A stretch of DNA of 17,008 nt from Balneolales bacterium. GTDB taxonomy: Bacteria > Bacteroidota > Rhodothermia > Balneolales > HLUCCA01. The stretch lies in contig JAIUMT010000030.1 of NCBI GenBank assembly GCA_022565415.1, forward strand, positions 1-17,008, read 5' to 3'. Positions 9,942-15,930 of the stretch are shown here, one piece after another. The translations under genes were made by a program, and so were the position numbers. The notes under the pieces are model-generated. The model worked only from the letters and a program-made list of their open reading frames with translations, made no database searches and was not told where the DNA came from. Within the stretch, counting starts at the first letter, position 1, and every line of letters starts with the position of its first letter.

Positions 9942-10346
9942 ATGATGAAGATTTTATTAACTGCAGTAATTGCCCTCTTATTTCAGCTCGTTCTACCCTG
10001 GTGGAGTGTGGCGGTGGCGGCTTTCTTGATAGGCATAGGATTTAATCAAACAGGATTCAAATCCTTTTTGAACGGATTTTTGGGCATTTTCGGACTGTGG
10101 ACCTTACTGGCGCTCGGTATATCCGTTTTCAACAGCATGATCTTAGCTGAAAGACTGGCTGTCCTGTTTACGCTTCCGCACGGATTACTAACCATTTTGG
10201 TTACCGGGCTCATTGGCGGACTTGTGGGTGGTTTTTCTGCATTAACGGGCAACCGATTACGCGAAATTATGTTTAAAAAGAATGATATAGTGGTAGAAGA
10301 ACCGGCATCATTTAAAGAAATAAGTGAGGTAGAGAGGATCTCTTGA
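9942..10346 (+). CDS. Small hydrophobic membrane protein of unknown function
   Basis: I do not recognise this 134-aa protein. It is strongly hydrophobic, with three or four membrane segments: about residues 4-33 (one long stretch or two short ones broken by PWWS), 44-64 and 82-103 (GLLTILVTGLIGGLVGGF). A charged C-terminal tail follows (FKKNDIVVEEPASFKEISEVERIS in outline, acidic at the end). The start is one of two adjacent ATGs (9942 or 9945). AAAGGA at 9933-9938, one of the few Shine-Dalgarno-like sequences here, is better spaced for 9945. The frame remains open upstream into the acylase gene, but that extension would be polar and overlap it. The 7-nt distance from the acylase stop suggests translation coupled to that gene. 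It may be a membrane partner of the acylase or simply a bystander. Confidence 0.7.
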   Translation: MMKILLTAVIALLFQLVLPWWSVAVAAFLIGIGFNQTGFKSFLNGFLGIFGLWTLLALGISVFNSMILAERLAVLFTLPHGLLTILVTGLIGGLVGGFSALTGNRLREIMFKKNDIVVEEPASFKEISEVERIS

Positions 10347-10352
10347 CGAGTG

Positions 10353-10368
10353 GGAAGGTCGGCCTTCC
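10353..10368 (+). terminator. Possible weak terminator hairpin after the small membrane protein
   Basis: A perfect 6-bp stem (GGAAGG and CCTTCC) closes a TCGG loop 6 nt after the stop of the small membrane protein. There is no T-tract after it, so it is either a weak or factor-assisted terminator, an mRNA 3' end stabiliser, or chance. Confidence 0.3.
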
Positions 10369-10400
10369 AGAATTAACTCCGTTGCGATTGGTTATGTGAG

Positions 10401-10418
10401 GCAAAGGCAAAGGCAAAG
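10401..10418 (+). repeat. Short tandem repeat, (GCAAAG) x3
   Basis: Three exact head-to-tail copies of a hexamer lie in the untranslated space upstream of isocitrate dehydrogenase. The length invites copy-number change by slippage; no function is evident. Confidence 0.8.
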
Positions 10419-10606
10419 GTACATCCACCGCACCGCCACAGCCAAAATCACAACCACAGTCCAGACCTAAACTATCTGTATAGTCCCCTCACTCCGTACC
10501 ACGATTTAGTGGGAAAAACCCTATCTTTCACCATTATATTATACACAAATGAACCGGCAATGCATTCAAGAAAATCGCCTGTTCAGACATTTAAAACACC
10601 TTTTTT

Positions 10607-11614
10607 ATGCATAACGTAGTACTTATTGAGGGCGACGGAATCGGTCCTGAAATCTCACGAGCTGTTCAACAAATCCTCAAAGCAGCAGGTGCACCGATTA
10701 ACTGGATTCCGGCACGCGCTGGAATGGGCGCTTACCGCGAACTCGGCAACCCGTTGCCCGACGAAACCATCGAACTGATTGACAAATACAAAGTTGCCCT
10801 CAAAGGTCCGCTCGAAACGCCCGTCGGCGGAGGATTTCGTTCAATAAACGTAGCCTTGAGACAACGATTTGAGCTATTTAGTAATATTCGTCCGGCTAAA
10901 AGCCTGCCTGGGATTCACTCCCCATTTACCCACGTCGACATGGTAATTTTCCGGGAAAACACCCAAGGGATGTACATCGGACAAGAACGTTGGGTCGGCG
11001 ACGACGAAAAACATGCTGAGTCGATTGCAGTGGTCACCCGCGAAGCCAGCGAGAAAATCATTCACGCAGCATTTCAGTACGCAAGAAAGCACAATTTCAA
11101 AAAAGTAGCAGTCGTTCACAAAGCGAACATCCTGAAACTCACTACCGGACTCTTCCTTAACATCGGTCGTGAAATCGCTCCTCAGTATCCCGACATCGAA
11201 TTCCGTGATGTCATTGTAGACAATATGGCCATGCAGATGGTTATGCGTCCAGAGCAATTCGACGTCGTCGTTACAACCAACCTCTTCGGAGACATTCTGA
11301 GCGACCTCGCATCGGGTTTAGTAGGCGGACTTGGACTCACAGGTTCTGCCAACATCGGCGAAAAGCATGCGATGTTCGAAGCTGTTCACGGATCTGCCCC
11401 CGACATTGCAGGACAGAAAAAAGCGAACCCATCAGCACTACTGTTCTCCTCGCTGATGATGTTAGATTACTTAGGTGAAAATGAAATCTCTGCGAAGATT
11501 CACCAGGCTGTAATTTCAACGCTCAAAGACAACCTGGATGCCTGCACTCCAGATATTGGTGGAAAAGGAGATACATTCACTTATGCTGATGCCGTTTGCC
11601 TGGCGCTTAAGTAA
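10607..11614 (+). CDS. Isocitrate dehydrogenase, NAD-type
   Basis: This is a cytoplasmic beta-decarboxylating dehydrogenase of 335 aa that would convert isocitrate to 2-oxoglutarate in the TCA cycle. The substrate-site pattern is of isocitrate dehydrogenase rather than isopropylmalate dehydrogenase: Ser79 and Asn81 in FRSINVALR, with Arg85, Arg95 (NIRP), Arg116 (FREN) and Tyr123. Lys172 (VHKANI), Asp205, Asp229 and Asp233 (GDILSD) give the catalytic Lys and the metal ligands. In HGSAPDIAG, Asp266-Ile267 occupy the positions of Lys344-Tyr345 in the E. coli NADP enzyme, which points to NAD. The length fits the short NAD-dependent form. There is no Shine-Dalgarno sequence. A strong terminator follows, so it is probably transcribed alone. 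Homoisocitrate dehydrogenase is a less likely alternative. Confidence 0.88.
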   Translation: MHNVVLIEGDGIGPEISRAVQQILKAAGAPINWIPARAGMGAYRELGNPLPDETIELIDKYKVALKGPLETPVGGGFRSINVALRQRFELFSNIRPAKSLPGIHSPFTHVDMVIFRENTQGMYIGQERWVGDDEKHAESIAVVTREASEKIIHAAFQYARKHNFKKVAVVHKANILKLTTGLFLNIGREIAPQYPDIEFRDVIVDNMAMQMVMRPEQFDVVVTTNLFGDILSDLASGLVGGLGLTGSANIGEKHAMFEAVHGSAPDIAGQKKANPSALLFSSLMMLDYLGENEISAKIHQAVISTLKDNLDACTPDIGGKGDTFTYADAVCLALK

Positions 11615-11624
11615 TTGAATTGGA

Positions 11625-11669
11625 GTGATGTATTTACTGATCAATAAGTAGATACATCACCATCTTTTT
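11625..11669 (+). terminator. Strong Rho-independent terminator after isocitrate dehydrogenase
   Basis: A 14-bp stem (11625-11638 with 11647-11660, one G-U pair) closes an 8-nt loop and is followed by CATC and five T residues (11665-11669), starting 10 nt after the stop. It lies between convergent genes. On the minus strand the tail after the hairpin is not T-rich, so it should act mainly on the plus strand. Confidence 0.85.
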
Positions 11670-11710
11670 ATCGAGTATTTCGGCAAATATATCAGATAGT
11701 TTCTTTTTCG

Positions 11711-11794
11711 TCGAGTCTGACCACTTCTGCAAATTGAGGAAACTCAGAAGCTCAGAGGATATTCCATTTAATCGAGTCCGACGACTTCTGCAAA
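11711..11794. repeat. Direct repeat: phosphodiesterase gene tail echoed downstream
   Basis: The 23 nt at 11772-11794, which are the last coding bases of the minus-strand phosphodiesterase gene, recur at 11711-11733 with 21 of 23 identical, 61 nt apart. On the minus strand both copies read FAEVV-x-LD; one difference is a silent third-position change and the other turns Gly into Arg. The outer copy lacks the stop and reads on as DEKETI before TGA. This looks like a relic of coding sequence rather than a designed site. Confidence 0.75.
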
Positions 11795-12298
11795 GCCCGT
11801 CGCAGTGTCGTAAATGGCAAACGTAGCCACGCCGCCCAAGCCGTTCACCGTACCCGGATTAACGTGTAACGTCTGCTCTTTTCGGTTGAAATCAACATTT
11901 TCATTCAACTGAGGATGAGTATAAACCCGATTCGTGGCCTCGTGCAGGTGTCCCGAAACCACGACATCATACATAGCAGACCGGATCAATGCTTCCGTGA
12001 TGCCGGGCTGTGTTCCATGATACATTGCCACACGTTTTCCATCAAAGATTTCATCCATAAACTCGCCGTGAAGACGCCCGTTTATGTCGCCGAACTTTTG
12101 CTGAATTCTGAAATGATCGCCGTCATTGTTGCCAAAAACACCGTGCAACTCCCATTTCGCAAACAGCGGAATCATAAACGGAGAGCAAAAATCTCCGGCA
12201 TGAAGTAGTACCTCAGCTTGTAAATTTCGAAGCATCGAAAGCGCGACGCGGGTGTTCACTAAGTGATCATGTGTATCTGAAAGGATTCCGATTTTCAT
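11768..12298 (-). CDS. YfcE/MJ0936-family metallophosphoesterase
   Basis: This is a compact cytoplasmic calcineurin-like phosphodiesterase of 176 aa, the normal size for the YfcE/MJ0936 family, which hydrolyses phosphodiester bonds with two metal ions. All metal-binding motifs are visible: Asp8 and His10 (SDTHDH), Asp36 (HAGDF), Asn57 (GNND), His94 (YHGT), and His117 and His119 (SGHLHEA), then HVNPGT at about 145-150. The natural substrate is unknown for most members. It starts 19 nt after the panE stop and is likely the last gene of the same transcript. A degenerate copy of its final codons lies downstream of its stop. Confidence 0.93.
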   Translation of the reverse strand: MKIGILSDTHDHLVNTRVALSMLRNLQAEVLLHAGDFCSPFMIPLFAKWELHGVFGNNDGDHFRIQQKFGDINGRLHGEFMDEIFDGKRVAMYHGTQPGITEALIRSAMYDVVVSGHLHEATNRVYTHPQLNENVDFNRKEQTLHVNPGTVNGLGGVATFAIYDTATGFAEVVGLD

Positions 12299-12317
12299 AG
12301 TTTTTTGAGTTATTTAG

Positions 12318-13223
12318 TTACTCAAGTCCGCGATATAATGCGTCCAACGTTTCATAGACTGGAATAGAAACACCATGACGTCTGCCATACCGGACTAATG
12401 CCCCGGTGAATGCATCGTATTCCAGTTTTTTGCCCTTTACTCTATCCTGATACGTAGAAGTGCGAAACGCGCCCAATTTCATGCCTTCTTCGACAACTTC
12501 GGCCACATCCGTCTTGCGTAAGTCGATTCCTTCAGCGTGGGCGACCGACAGGATTTCCTGGGTCATTTTCTTCATTAACTCAATCATCGATTCGTCTTTA
12601 TACAATTCGACGATGGTTTTTTGAAGGAGTCCTGTGAGTACATTGTGTACTGAATTCCAGGTGAATTTAATCCAAACTGCCCGGCGAATATCATCAGGGA
12701 TGATATGCTCGATATCGGCCTTGGTAAGTATTTCGTCGAGCTTGGTAATTCGTGCAGAACGGGTTCCGTTATCTTCGTTGAAAACAATTTGTCCGAACTT
12801 GACCTGTTTGATATGTCCCGGACCGATCATCTCAGAATTAACCCGGCAAAAAGCGCGGATAACTCGATTTTTACCGAAAGCTTCAGCTAGTAAATCGTAG
12901 TTTTCAATACCATTTTGCAAAGCGAGGATCTGGGTTTCCGGTCCCACTATCGGACGAATTTGTTCGATAGTATAGGCTGTATCGAATGATTTAACCGCGA
13001 AAAAGATGTAATCAGGATGAGGTTCAAACGCAGTTGGATCGGAGCTTGATGGCAACTTTTGATGAAAATTGCCAAAGACAGAATCAACTTTCAGTCCGTC
13101 GTTTTGCAAAGCCCGAAGGTGCTCGCCGCGGGCGACCAGATTTACATCGTGGCCGGCCTCAGCGAGTCTGGATCCGTAAAATCCACCAACAGCGCCCGCA
13201 CCCATTATCAGAATAGTTGCCAT
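12318..13223 (-). CDS. panE: 2-dehydropantoate 2-reductase (ketopantoate reductase)
   Basis: This enzyme reduces 2-dehydropantoate to pantoate with NADPH in pantothenate and coenzyme A synthesis. The 301-aa length is normal. The Rossmann motif GAGAVGGFYG is at residues 8-17, and QNG at 103-105 matches the conserved Asn site. Lys186 in WIKFTWN, with Asn190, fits the catalytic Lys and Asn, and Glu268 in GKKLEYD the conserved acid. The C-terminal part (TSTYQDRVKGKKLEYDAF onwards, about 255-301) is the ApbA C-domain. It lies 12 nt after the DUF3347 lipoprotein gene and 19 nt before the phosphodiesterase gene, on the same strand, implying co-transcription. Some ApbA/PanE-family proteins act on other 2-oxo acids, so the exact substrate is inferred. 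Confidence 0.88.
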   Translation of the reverse strand: MATILIMGAGAVGGFYGSRLAEAGHDVNLVARGEHLRALQNDGLKVDSVFGNFHQKLPSSSDPTAFEPHPDYIFFAVKSFDTAYTIEQIRPIVGPETQILALQNGIENYDLLAEAFGKNRVIRAFCRVNSEMIGPGHIKQVKFGQIVFNEDNGTRSARITKLDEILTKADIEHIIPDDIRRAVWIKFTWNSVHNVLTGLLQKTIVELYKDESMIELMKKMTQEILSVAHAEGIDLRKTDVAEVVEEGMKLGAFRTSTYQDRVKGKKLEYDAFTGALVRYGRRHGVSIPVYETLDALYRGLE

Positions 13224-13235
13224 AATTGGAGGTAC

Positions 13236-13805
13236 TTAGATACGTTCAACAACTGATCCGCAATTGAGCATACGATCGCCATGGTACGGATTCATGATGT
13301 TTTCTTCGCGGCTGAGCCAGTCGGCAGATCCGCCACGAACCATCGGGCAAGTCTGTCGGTAGATGGTGTTTTCGAAAGGTCCGTAGGCTTTGACCATATT
13401 GATAAAAGCGTTAGAAACATGCTCAAACTGAACACGTTGTTCTTCGACATCCGACTCGGAAACGATGCTATTGGCAGCTTCTGTTGCTTGAGTTCCGGCA
13501 TCAGCCCATAAAACGGAAGCTTGCTCGGAGAGGTCATCAATTTCGACAAGTTCGAGACGTGCGTGCAGGATTTCAGCATACTGAGCGGCGTTTTCAGCAT
13601 CTGTTTTCACAAGCGCGTCTTTAAGATCGAAATAGGCATCCAAAGCAACTGAGAATGATGTAAGGAACTCATCATTGGTAGCCATTTCAGGAGTTTCAGC
13701 ACGATCTGTGGCGGCGTGAGACGGGTGTTGATCGTGATCTTCGGTTGAGCCGGAGCAAGCGCCAAGCATTAGCGAAAAAGTGAGTAAGAATAAAAGATTT
13801 TTCAT
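13236..13805 (-). CDS. DUF3347 domain lipoprotein
   Basis: A 189-aa lipoprotein: signal peptide with lipobox LGAC (Cys17), then a short acidic and His-bearing linker (His24, His27, His30), then a DUF3347 domain (about 46-189). The domain is helical at first and ends in a Cys-containing motif, QTCPMV (Cys153) and MLNCGSV (Cys182), with NPYHGDRM between. The domain's function is undescribed to my knowledge; it is common in Bacteroidota near copper and other metal efflux genes. It is paralogous to the C-terminal domain of the CusB-like protein 70 nt upstream: SDVEEQRVQF here and SDIEEQRVHF there. The conserved Cys, Met and His residues and the location suggest periplasmic metal binding, which is inference. 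Confidence 0.87.
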   Translation of the reverse strand: MKNLLFLLTFSLMLGACSGSTEDHDQHPSHAATDRAETPEMATNDEFLTSFSVALDAYFDLKDALVKTDAENAAQYAEILHARLELVEIDDLSEQASVLWADAGTQATEAANSIVSESDVEEQRVQFEHVSNAFINMVKAYGPFENTIYRQTCPMVRGGSADWLSREENIMNPYHGDRMLNCGSVVERI

Positions 13806-13875
13806 GATTTGGTTTGTTTTTGATTGTTATTTATTTGAATTGAATATAAGAATATGATTGGTCTACAGCGAAAGT

Positions 13876-15693
13876 TCAATTGATTTCGGTAATAATGTCG
13901 CCGCAGCCGAGCATAGTTTCGGGCAGAAATGGGTTACGAATTTGAGATTCCATGCTGAGCCAAGCTGCACCAGTATCATTAAATGCCATCGGACAATACT
14001 GCTGATAAACAACCCCCTCTACACCGAATGATTTAGAAACTTCAATGAGTTGTTGGCTCACCTGGAAGAAATGAACGCGTTGTTCTTCGATATCGGAGCT
14101 TCGCGACCAGTTTAAAAGATTTCGTCTTAGCGACTCCCGTTGACTTAGCCAGACCGTTTGAGCTTCGTTACTGAGTCCGGCTTCACTGAGCTCAGAAACA
14201 CGTGTTCGTAAATTTGAGGCAAACGCTAATGCTTGAGCGGCATCTGAATCAACCAAGGCATCCTTGGCCTGCATATAAACGGAGAGCATGTTCATAAATT
14301 CACTGCGGAACGACGCCGAAACCCCGTCTCTCACCTCCGCACTGGCCCGACCTCCCTGCGGCGCAGCGCTCCCCCGACCCCGATTCATCATCGAAACCTT
14401 ATCCCTTAGCTGAAACTCCGCATCCACCGAAAACACCCCGTTACTCACCACGCGCTCGCCAACTTCAAGTCCTTCCCGAACAATCCACTTATCGCCCAAA
14501 CGATCGCCCAGCAACACCTCACGACTCTCAAAAGTCGGTACATCCGAGTCTGCAACTTCGACATACACCAACGAACGCTCACCCGTCCACAACACCGCCG
14601 TCGAAGGCACCATCACAGCAGAATCTGCATTTCTGCCTTCTGAAAGAACCCGGCCACGAACCAACATCCCCGGCTTCCACACTCCCGAGTCGTTATCGGC
14701 ATCCACACGAACACGCACCGTTCGCGTCCCCTCGTTTACCACAACATCTACCCACTTCACCCTCCCCGCGAAGGTCTCTCCCGGATGCGCCGCGGCACTA
14801 TACTGAACCACGTCGCCTTGTTGAAGCCAGCGTACATCCTGCTCGTAGGACTCAAAATCAATCCATACTCCCGATAAATCGGCGATTTCGTACATTCGCG
14901 TGCCGCGCGACACATAATCGTCGGTTTTCACGCTTCGTTCTAACACCACACCCGACCGCGGAGACCGTATTTCAACCTCGTTGCGAACTTCTTTCTGAGA
15001 CTCGATTTCGGCTATCTGAGACTCTGTTAGTCCCCAGAATCGCAACTTTTGCCGCGACGACTCCAAAATGCGACTGTTCGACGAGCCGAAATCGTTTGTT
15101 GCGCTTCTTTCAGCGTTCGATTCCGTAAAACGTACCGCGTCGATTAGTTCTTGTTGGGCGGCAATGAGATCGGGCGACCAAACTGTTACAAGAACATCGC
15201 CCCTACGCACTTCAGCACCGACTTGGGCGACAGGCTGGGTGATAATTCGTCCGTCGTAATGGGCTGATATCACCGAAATCCGTGTTTCGTCAACGACCAC
15301 CCTGCCCGGCAAACTGATTTCACGAACAGGCACTTCTGAAACTACCGGCGAAGTCATAATTTGGGATAACGCGATGGCCTCTGCCGTCATGGCAAGGGTG
15401 AATTCATCCCCACCACCCGAACTTGAAGCAGGCGTTAAATCCATACCGCACAACGGACAAGAACCGAGTTCATTCTGACGAATTTGCGGGTGCATGGAGC
15501 ACGTCCAAATGGTTTCTTCTGCATCATCGGTGCCAGCATCGGCTGACTCAGAATGTGCTTGCTGATTGTTGCCGTGATCATGTCCCTCGTGATCGGAGCC
15601 GAAAAAAGTGCTCATCAGGAGTATTCCGATTAGTAGTCCGACAATCAAGACGGATACGTAGCGGAAATTTTGATTTTGAAGTATGTCGTTCAT
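13876..15693 (-). CDS. CusB-like heavy-metal efflux adaptor with metal-binding and DUF3347 domains
   Basis: This 605-aa periplasmic adaptor belongs to a Cus-type RND metal efflux system. In order it has an N-terminal membrane anchor (about 11-31), a His/Asp-rich linker (His35, 38, 40 and 47), a heavy-metal-binding domain (63-88: WTCSMHP with Cys65, Met67 and His68, then CPLCGMDL with Cys79, Cys82 and Met84), the MFP core (about 95-430: lipoyl halves around 146-172 and 240-270, barrel, GSGV-like membrane-proximal part), a Gly/Arg linker (about 438-455) and a C-terminal DUF3347 domain (about 460-605: QQYCPMA with Cys567, MLGCGD with Cys597). It is longer than E. coli CusB because of both additions. 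Copper or silver is the likely metal, by family knowledge. The preceding gene is an outer-membrane factor; no permease gene is visible in the window. Confidence 0.93.
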   Translation of the reverse strand: MNDILQNQNFRYVSVLIVGLLIGILLMSTFFGSDHEGHDHGNNQQAHSESADAGTDDAEETIWTCSMHPQIRQNELGSCPLCGMDLTPASSSGGGDEFTLAMTAEAIALSQIMTSPVVSEVPVREISLPGRVVVDETRISVISAHYDGRIITQPVAQVGAEVRRGDVLVTVWSPDLIAAQQELIDAVRFTESNAERSATNDFGSSNSRILESSRQKLRFWGLTESQIAEIESQKEVRNEVEIRSPRSGVVLERSVKTDDYVSRGTRMYEIADLSGVWIDFESYEQDVRWLQQGDVVQYSAAAHPGETFAGRVKWVDVVVNEGTRTVRVRVDADNDSGVWKPGMLVRGRVLSEGRNADSAVMVPSTAVLWTGERSLVYVEVADSDVPTFESREVLLGDRLGDKWIVREGLEVGERVVSNGVFSVDAEFQLRDKVSMMNRGRGSAAPQGGRASAEVRDGVSASFRSEFMNMLSVYMQAKDALVDSDAAQALAFASNLRTRVSELSEAGLSNEAQTVWLSQRESLRRNLLNWSRSSDIEEQRVHFFQVSQQLIEVSKSFGVEGVVYQQYCPMAFNDTGAAWLSMESQIRNPFLPETMLGCGDIITEIN

Positions 15694-15930
15694 CGTTTTT
15701 GCAGTTGTTTCTAAAAAAATCGCTGGAAGTTGTCATCGAAACCGGTACGTGGTCCGGGATCAGTAAAAATGGATCTTGATTAGTATCGCTTGAAGTTGTC
15801 TCGAAATCAGCAGATGATCCGAGACCAGTGTAAAAATCGAAATGAAAAATCGCGGGCATTAGCACAGAAAAATTCAAAAAAGGTTCTAAAGCTTATGAAT
15901 ACACGAAGTGCTGTATGTGAATAATTCGGA
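15694..15930. other. Intergenic space between TolC-like and CusB-like genes
   Basis: These 237 nt hold the tandem repeat described separately and AT-rich sequence. A 99-codon minus-strand frame crosses it but runs well into the CusB-like gene in another frame and is not credible. A promoter for the CusB-like gene is plausible here, but I cannot point to a convincing consensus. The second repeat copy contains a 6-bp inverted pair on the minus strand, GTCTCG and CGAGAC. Confidence 0.55.
15719..15837. repeat. Imperfect tandem repeat, 66-nt period, upstream of the CusB-like gene
   Basis: Copies at 15719-15770 and 15785-15837 match at 42 of 51 aligned bases, with two short gaps. Part of the second copy (15778-15808) also matches the 3' end of the TolC-like gene (15929-15960) at 26 of 31 aligned bases with one gap, including the stop-codon triplet. 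The repeat therefore seems to derive from that gene's tail. It fills much of the 237-nt space before the CusB-like start and might also contribute to regulation. Confidence 0.75.

Larger units (their letters stand above)
10347..10606. other. Non-coding stretch upstream of isocitrate dehydrogenase
   Basis: These 260 nt contain no convincing gene. In order they hold a short GGAAGG/CCTTCC hairpin (10353-10368), three perfect tandem copies of GCAAAG (10401-10418), a G-poor, C/A-rich tract (about 10421-10460) and an AT-rich segment that should carry the isocitrate dehydrogenase promoter. A 21-codon reading frame starts at ATG 10549 and ends at TAA 10612-10614, overlapping the next gene's start by 8 nt. 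I see no recognised riboswitch. Confidence 0.6.

Noticed and set aside
10522..10529. TATCTTTC as a Bacteroidota-type -7 promoter element before isocitrate dehydrogenase
   Set aside because: It departs from TAnnTTTG at the last base and has no convincing -33 partner at the right distance.
12305..12325. Inverted repeat TTGAGT/ACTCAA between panE and the phosphodiesterase gene
   Set aside because: Only 6 bp, AT-rich, with no T-tract in the transcribed direction; it overlaps the end of panE and is within chance.
15578..15877. 99-codon minus-strand reading frame spanning the intergenic repeat
   Set aside because: It overlaps the first 116 nt of the well-supported CusB-like gene in another frame, has no recognisable domain, and its internal similarity is explained by the DNA repeat.
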